Source: Sneathiella sp036960775
GTDB taxonomy: Bacteria; Pseudomonadota; Alphaproteobacteria; Sneathiellales; Sneathiellaceae
Assembly: GCA_036960775.1 (NCBI GenBank)
Contig: JBALWO010000007.1
Span: 1-64,000 of the forward strand
Direction: 5' to 3'
DNA length: 64,000 bases
The position numbers and the translations under genes are program-made. Below, in pieces: positions 60,784 to 64,000 of the stretch (its first letter is position 1; each line of letters begins with the position of its first letter). Below the pieces are notes generated by a model. That model worked only from the letters and a program-made list of their open reading frames with translations. It did no database searches and was not told where the DNA came from.

Positions 60784-61707
60784 ATGACAAAACCTCTCGT
60801 ATTTACCGGCAACAGGTTTGACCGGGCATCCCACTTGCGCAACGACGCCAATTGGCTTGCAGAAAAATTAGCAGATCCGTCCACACGCTTTTTGCCCATG
60901 CACCGGCAAAAGGCGTTGATCGATCTTCCTGGCGGCCCTTGCATAGATTGGCGCGGTGCGGCTGATGTTCAGGAATATATAGATGCTGGCGCTAATCTGA
61001 TCTTTTTGGGAATCGCCGACTTCGCCTGCCATTTTGCCGTCGATGTCTCAGCCATTGAGAATCCGAAGCAACCTCCAGTCTCTGACTGGGGAAAGTTTAT
61101 TGACGTCAGATCAGTTTCCGCTCAGCTTCGCCCTGGCGAGGCCGGTGCGTTAGCGCAAGCACGATCCATGGTGGCATGGCACGACAATCACGGTTATTGC
61201 TCTGTTTGCGGCAGCAAGTCAGCCATTAAGGAATTGGGATACTCCCGTAAATGCACGAACGATGCTTGCGGGGCGCCACATTTTCCAAGAACAGATCCTG
61301 TCGCCATTATGATGGTCACCATGGGCGACAAATGCCTGCTTGGAACCGGCCATAACTTCCCAAAACAGCAATATTCGGCATTGGCTGGATTTATCGAACC
61401 TGGGGAGACAATCGAACAAGGTGTTCGCCGGGAAGTCTTTGAAGAAACAGGCATCAAGACAGGAGATGTCCGTTATCATTCCTCCCAACCTTGGCCTTAT
61501 CCGTCCTCATTGATGATCGGCTGCTTCGCGGAAGCGTTATCAGAAGACATTACGATTGACAAAAAAGAACTGGCCGATGCCCGTTGGTTTACCCGCGATG
61601 AAATCGTCCTCATGATCGGTCGTGCAGGAACCCAGGAAACGCCGCGCATTGCGCCGCCAATGGCTATCGCCCATCAACTTGTAAAAGCTTGGATCGAAGA
61701 AAGCTGA
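60784..61707 (+). CDS. nudC: NAD(+) diphosphatase (NADH pyrophosphatase)
   Basis: 307 aa from ATG at 60784 (MTKPLVFTGNRFDRASHLRN); a TTG at 60739 is in frame but adds a leader of no family similarity. A four-cysteine zinc motif (CSVCGSKSAI and CTNDACGAPH) precedes the Nudix box GFIEPGETIEQGVRREVFEE, and the specificity motif SQPWPYPSSLM marks the NADH pyrophosphatase subgroup. It cleaves NAD(H) and can remove NAD caps from RNA. A hairpin follows. Confidence 0.94.
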   Translation: MTKPLVFTGNRFDRASHLRNDANWLAEKLADPSTRFLPMHRQKALIDLPGGPCIDWRGAADVQEYIDAGANLIFLGIADFACHFAVDVSAIENPKQPPVSDWGKFIDVRSVSAQLRPGEAGALAQARSMVAWHDNHGYCSVCGSKSAIKELGYSRKCTNDACGAPHFPRTDPVAIMMVTMGDKCLLGTGHNFPKQQYSALAGFIEPGETIEQGVRREVFEETGIKTGDVRYHSSQPWPYPSSLMIGCFAEALSEDITIDKKELADARWFTRDEIVLMIGRAGTQETPRIAPPMAIAHQLVKAWIEES

Positions 61708-61714
61708 AACTCAA

Positions 61715-61757
61715 AAATTGATACGGAGTTGCCCAACCTATAATTCCGTATCAATTT
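61715..61757 (+). terminator. 13-bp perfect hairpin after nudC
   Basis: AAATTGATACGGA (61715-61727) and TCCGTATCAATTT (61745-61757) pair exactly around a 17-nt loop, 7 bp after the nudC stop. The T-run is short, so it may work partly as an RNA-stabilising hairpin. Between 61758 and 62014 the sequence is AT-rich and I see no gene. Confidence 0.6.
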
Positions 61758-62014
61758 GAAGCATCTAATCAAAGCATCCATTGTGCGTCGCAGCATAATC
61801 AACAAAGAACTTTCTAGTTTTGGGCTTAAAGCTCAAAGTTTCTCAATGCGCCTTTCGCATACATATAGATTTCTTTGCTGAATATTCCCCTATCAATAAA
61901 ACAATAAAATGGCTGCAAATTAGCCAATCACAGCTTATTGAATGAGCAACCTGCTTAAACAATAGCCATTCTATTTTGGAATAGATTTATGCTGAAAAAA
62001 GAAGGTTTTTTCTC

Positions 62015-62043
62015 TTGCAGTTTTATTTCGCAGGTGCAATATA
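62015..62043 (+). promoter_or_regulatory. Promoter of the small RNA at 62050
   Basis: TTGCAG (62015-62020), 17 bp and AATATA (62038-62043) predict a start at the G of 62050, exactly where the first RNA hairpin begins. Confidence 0.6.
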
Positions 62044-62049
62044 TTGCTT

Positions 62050-62134
62050 GTCAGCACACACATACACTGACTGCCCTCGAGAGAGGGCGTTTCCTCCCTT
62101 ACTTGGGCTGTGTTAGCGCACAGCCCATTTTTTT
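62050..62134 (+). ncRNA. Trans-acting small RNA candidate, possibly suhB/MmgR (alpha-r8) family
   Basis: About 85 nt between a promoter and a perfect terminator. Hairpin 1 pairs GTCAG (62050-62054) with CTGAC (62067-62071). Hairpin 2 is GCCCTC-GAGA-GAGGGC (62073-62088) with a GNRA loop. A single-stranded GTTTCCTCCCTTACTT follows, whose CCTCCC can pair with Shine-Dalgarno sites. Hairpin 3 is TGGGCTGTG/CACAGCCCA (62104-62127) plus seven T. No open reading frame is present. The GGGCGTTTCCTCCC core resembles, from memory, the alphaproteobacterial suhB/MmgR sRNA family; that family call is unverified. Confidence 0.7.
62104..62134 (+). terminator. Rho-independent terminator of the small RNA
   Basis: TGGGCTGTG, loop TTAGCG and CACAGCCCA make a 9-bp perfect stem followed by TTTTTTT on the plus strand only, so it terminates plus-strand transcription although it abuts the end of the minus-strand gene at 62144. 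Confidence 0.9.
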
Positions 62135-62143
62135 GACCGGGTC

Positions 62144-62707
62144 TTAGCGGGCAGTACTCGCCAATGTCAATGGATCCGTAAATTTCAGAAGGCCGCGGAA
62201 AGGCAAAATCAAAGCAACGACCATAAACAGTTTAATGCCATAATCTCCAAGCGCCCATGTCTCCCACGGTAGACCTGTACCGGCAAAGGCTAGACTGAAG
62301 AATATCAACGTATCAAGACTAGAGGCCACAACAGACGAAATTAGAGGTGCTTTCCACCAGGCGGCTTGGCGTAATTTATCAAACAAGAATATATCAAGAA
62401 GATGTGCCAGCAAGAACGCCGATCCTGATGCCACTGCAATTCGCGCATCAGCTAAGATTAGGGACATAATCACTGCCGCTGCAAATCCGACACAGACAAC
62501 AATCCGTGCTTTAGACGGGCCTAACGCGCGATTTGTAAGGTCTGTTACCAAAAACGCAAATGGATAGCTCAACGCCCCCCATGTCAGCCAATCATTAATC
62601 GGCATCTCAACCAGAATGTTTGACGCAGTAACCACGATCGTCATTGCGATAACACCCGCAATCAGAAAAGCGCGCTGCATTGGGGTCGTTTCTGAAATTA
62701 TCGACAT
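62144..62707 (-). CDS. Queuosine precursor transporter (YhhQ/VUT family)
   Basis: 187 aa with about six hydrophobic helices. Family landmarks are ASNILVEMPINDWLTWGALS, YPFAFLVTDLTNRALG, ASGSAFLLAHLLDIFLFDKL and SSLDTLIFFSLAFAGTGLPW. These belong to the VUT/ECF-type integral membrane importers of preQ0/preQ1 used for queuosine in tRNA. I looked upstream for a preQ1 riboswitch and saw no convincing one. It is on the minus strand behind pheA, with 91 bp between. Confidence 0.88.
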   Translation of the reverse strand: MSIISETTPMQRAFLIAGVIAMTIVVTASNILVEMPINDWLTWGALSYPFAFLVTDLTNRALGPSKARIVVCVGFAAAVIMSLILADARIAVASGSAFLLAHLLDIFLFDKLRQAAWWKAPLISSVVASSLDTLIFFSLAFAGTGLPWETWALGDYGIKLFMVVALILPFRGLLKFTDPLTLASTAR

Positions 62708-62798
62708 TAAAAAATCCTAACCGAAATACGCCACAAGCAAACACTCTGCCTGTAAATTTGACAGAGCTTATATTTGGTAAACCGTAACTTATCAAGTG

Positions 62799-63524
62799 TT
62801 ATGCTTTATATTCTTTTCTATATGTGTCCTGTGGATAAACACCGAGCATTTTCAACTTTGCCGAAAAGAACTGTAATTCTTCAATAGCACGAGATAGATG
62901 AGCTTCATCAGGGTGCCCCTCTACATCAATATAAAATTGTGCGGCTTCAAAACTTGCATCTGTAATGTAGCTTTCCAACTTGGTGACATTCACCCCGTTT
63001 GTCGCAAATCCACCAAGCGCCTTATACAGCGCCGCTGGCTGACTGCGGACTTGGAAAACGAAGCTTGTCATGCAAGGTCCCTTTTTTGGGCCGGGATCGA
63101 CACGATTACGAGACAGAATAAGAAACCGTGTTGTATTNNNNNNNNNNNNNNNNNNNNNNNNNNNNNNNNNNNNNNNNNNNNNNNNNNNNNNNNNNNNNNN
63201 NNNNNNNNNNNNNNNNNNNNNNNNNNNNNNNNNNNNNCCAAGCAACTGATGTTGCACAGGCTGAAAATGCTCGCCGATTGTATATAAGCCGCTATCTGGC
63301 AGCAAATGATGGATATCTGCCACACGTCCGCCCAATGAATTCTCAATGGGGATCATTGCATATTTAGCTTTTTCTTCTCGGACCATAGTGATGGCATCCA
63401 GAAAAGTTTCACATGCAATGGCTTCCATATCCGGAAAGACTTTCTTGCAGGACAGATGTCCATACGCGCCAAGAACACCTTGAAAGGCAATTGAATTTTC
63501 TGGTTCTGGGTTAGCCATAATCAT
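62799..63524 (-). CDS. pheA: Prephenate dehydratase, interrupted by an assembly gap
   Basis: The N-terminal half has IAFQGVLGAYGHLSCKKVFP and the substrate region AMIPIENSLGGRVADIHHLL. After 100 N the catalytic NTTRFLILSR and the regulatory ACT domain continue (MTSFVFQVRSQPAALYKALG, then NGVNVTKLESYI). The enzyme makes phenylpyruvate and is feedback-regulated by phenylalanine through the ACT domain. Proteins of this type have about 285 aa; the region between HFQPVQHQLL and NTTRF should be about 80 residues, so about 240 bp is missing, not 100. ATG at 63518 is an alternative start. Confidence 0.9.
   Translation of the reverse strand: MIMANPEPENSIAFQGVLGAYGHLSCKKVFPDMEAIACETFLDAITMVREEKAKYAMIPIENSLGGRVADIHHLLPDSGLYTIGEHFQPVQHQLLXXXXXXXXXXXXXXXXXXXXXXXXXXXXXXXXXXNTTRFLILSRNRVDPGPKKGPCMTSFVFQVRSQPAALYKALGGFATNGVNVTKLESYITDASFEAAQFYIDVEGHPDEAHLSRAIEELQFFSAKLKMLGVYPQDTYRKEYKA
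63138..63237. other. Assembly gap (100 N)
   Basis: Exactly 100 N inside pheA, hiding the central part of the dehydratase domain. Confidence 0.95.
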
Positions 63525-63577
63525 TTTCCGGTTACTTATAATGTGGTTTCAGCAAAATCTATCGTATTTAACGGTCT

Positions 63578-64000
63578 TTATCGCGCGGCGAAAAACTCCC
63601 GCATACGCTGTAAATCTTGGGGAGTATCAACACCAAGGGGCACAGTGTCAACGCATGCTGCATCAATTCGCATTCCAGCCTCTAAAGCCCGAAGTTGCTC
63701 AAGCTTTTCCCGAAGCTCCAATGGTGAGGGTGGTAGGCCCACGAATTTCTGTAACGACGCCCGCCGATAGGCATAGATACCGATGTGATGGTAGTACGGA
63801 CCATCGCCCCATGGCGCTTGCAGCCGGCTAAACCAAATTGCGCGGCCAATCGTCTCGCCGTCTTTCATGCTAACCACAGCCTTCACTGCATTTTCATCAA
63901 TAAGTTCAGCTGGGTCAGTGATCTCAGCGACCAGTGTCGCAATATCTACATTCTCGAGTGATAAAGCCTCCCGCGCAGCTAGAATTGCTGCTGGATCAAG
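63578..64000 (-). CDS. kdsB: 3-deoxy-manno-octulosonate cytidylyltransferase, N-terminal part outside the window
   Basis: 141 codons are visible and the frame runs off the window edge. The first residues read LDPAAILAAREALSLENVDI, then LVAEITDPAELIDENAVKAV. YYHHIGIYAYRRASLQKFVG, PPSPLELREKLEQLRALEAG and GVDTPQDLQRMREFF are diagnostic of KdsB, which makes CMP-Kdo for lipopolysaccharide. It lies 54 bp upstream of pheA on the minus strand. Confidence 0.93.
   Translation of the reverse strand, partial: LDPAAILAAREALSLENVDIATLVAEITDPAELIDENAVKAVVSMKDGETIGRAIWFSRLQAPWGDGPYYHHIGIYAYRRASLQKFVGLPPSPLELREKLEQLRALEAGMRIDAACVDTVPLGVDTPQDLQRMREFFAAR

Noticed and set aside
62050..62134. 6S RNA or another housekeeping RNA in the nudC-yhhQ intergenic region
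   Set aside because: It is too short (about 85 nt) and has separate hairpins instead of the long bulged rod of 6S RNA.
62708..62800. Possible preQ1 riboswitch ahead of the queuosine precursor transporter
   Set aside because: No recognisable preQ1-I pattern (C-rich loop and A-rich tail near the ribosome site) is present in the leader.
1..64000. CRISPR arrays, insertion sequences and defence systems
   Set aside because: No regularly spaced repeats, transposase genes or restriction/toxin genes were seen on either strand.

Overview
The window looks like a chromosomal piece of a free-living, probably marine alphaproteobacterium. Supporting signs are the blocks rpmH-rnpA-yidD-yidC-engB-argB, dapD/dapE, truA-fmt-def and ffs-dnaX-ybaB-recR, the LiuR-type MerR regulator of acyl-CoA oxidation, a DUF2336 protein, a TIGR02186 protein and an OmpA-like lipoprotein of a kind I associate with Rhodospirillales and relatives. 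The genus cannot be fixed from sequence alone; a Sneathiella-like lineage would fit. Four runs of exactly 100 N (5747-5846, 12298-12397, 18959-19058, 63138-63237) are scaffold placeholders. All four break genes, and flanking homology suggests that each really hides more than 100 bp.

Layout. 1-92: tail of a probable amino-acid ABC binding protein. 157-10491 (minus): a fatty-acid/acyl-CoA beta-oxidation locus with two modules, each having a thiolase, an acyl-CoA dehydrogenase and a bifunctional hydratase/dehydrogenase, but with opposite domain order in the bifunctional enzyme. It is headed by a MerR regulator whose promoter contains a perfect 22-bp palindrome. 10681-13006: Mpo1-like membrane protein, ArsR regulator, TSUP anion exporter and a TIGR02186 protein. 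13023-18881: an unusual catabolic set made of two family-I CoA-transferase-like subunits, a CaiB/BaiF transferase, an orphan molybdenum hydroxylase large subunit and an NTF2-like protein. 18924-24851: broken DMT transporter, small hypothetical, secreted WD40 double propeller, tRNA-Arg, lipoprotein and a peroxiredoxin-glutaredoxin fusion. 24922-29262: peptide-binding protein, P1 peptidase and gamma-glutamyltransferase. 29259-35009: SAM hydrolase, methyltransferase, lipoprotein, orphan histidine kinase, and an atypical flavoprotein disulfide reductase next to a TVP38 membrane protein.

35410-47182: housekeeping genes (ribosome, RNase P, membrane insertion, arginine and lysine biosynthesis) interleaved with a DUF2336/diguanylate cyclase pair. 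47171-54158: a Lrp-type regulator divergent from a complete arginine succinyltransferase operon, astC-[M20]-astA-astD-astB. Here the usual astE (M14 family) is absent and a zinc M20 hydrolase sits in the operon. 54146-61707: truA, fmt, def, rmuC, recR, ybaB, dnaX, the SRP RNA and nudC. 61708-62143: an intergenic region holding a well-formed small RNA gene. 62144-64000: queuosine-precursor transporter, prephenate dehydratase and kdsB (cut by the window end).

The most notable items are the M20 enzyme as a likely stand-in for AstE, the sRNA at 62050-62134 (resembling the suhB/MmgR family as I remember it), the palindromic LiuR-type site, the orphan form-II-like molybdenum hydroxylase set, and the AT-rich secreted WD40 protein beside a tRNA gene.
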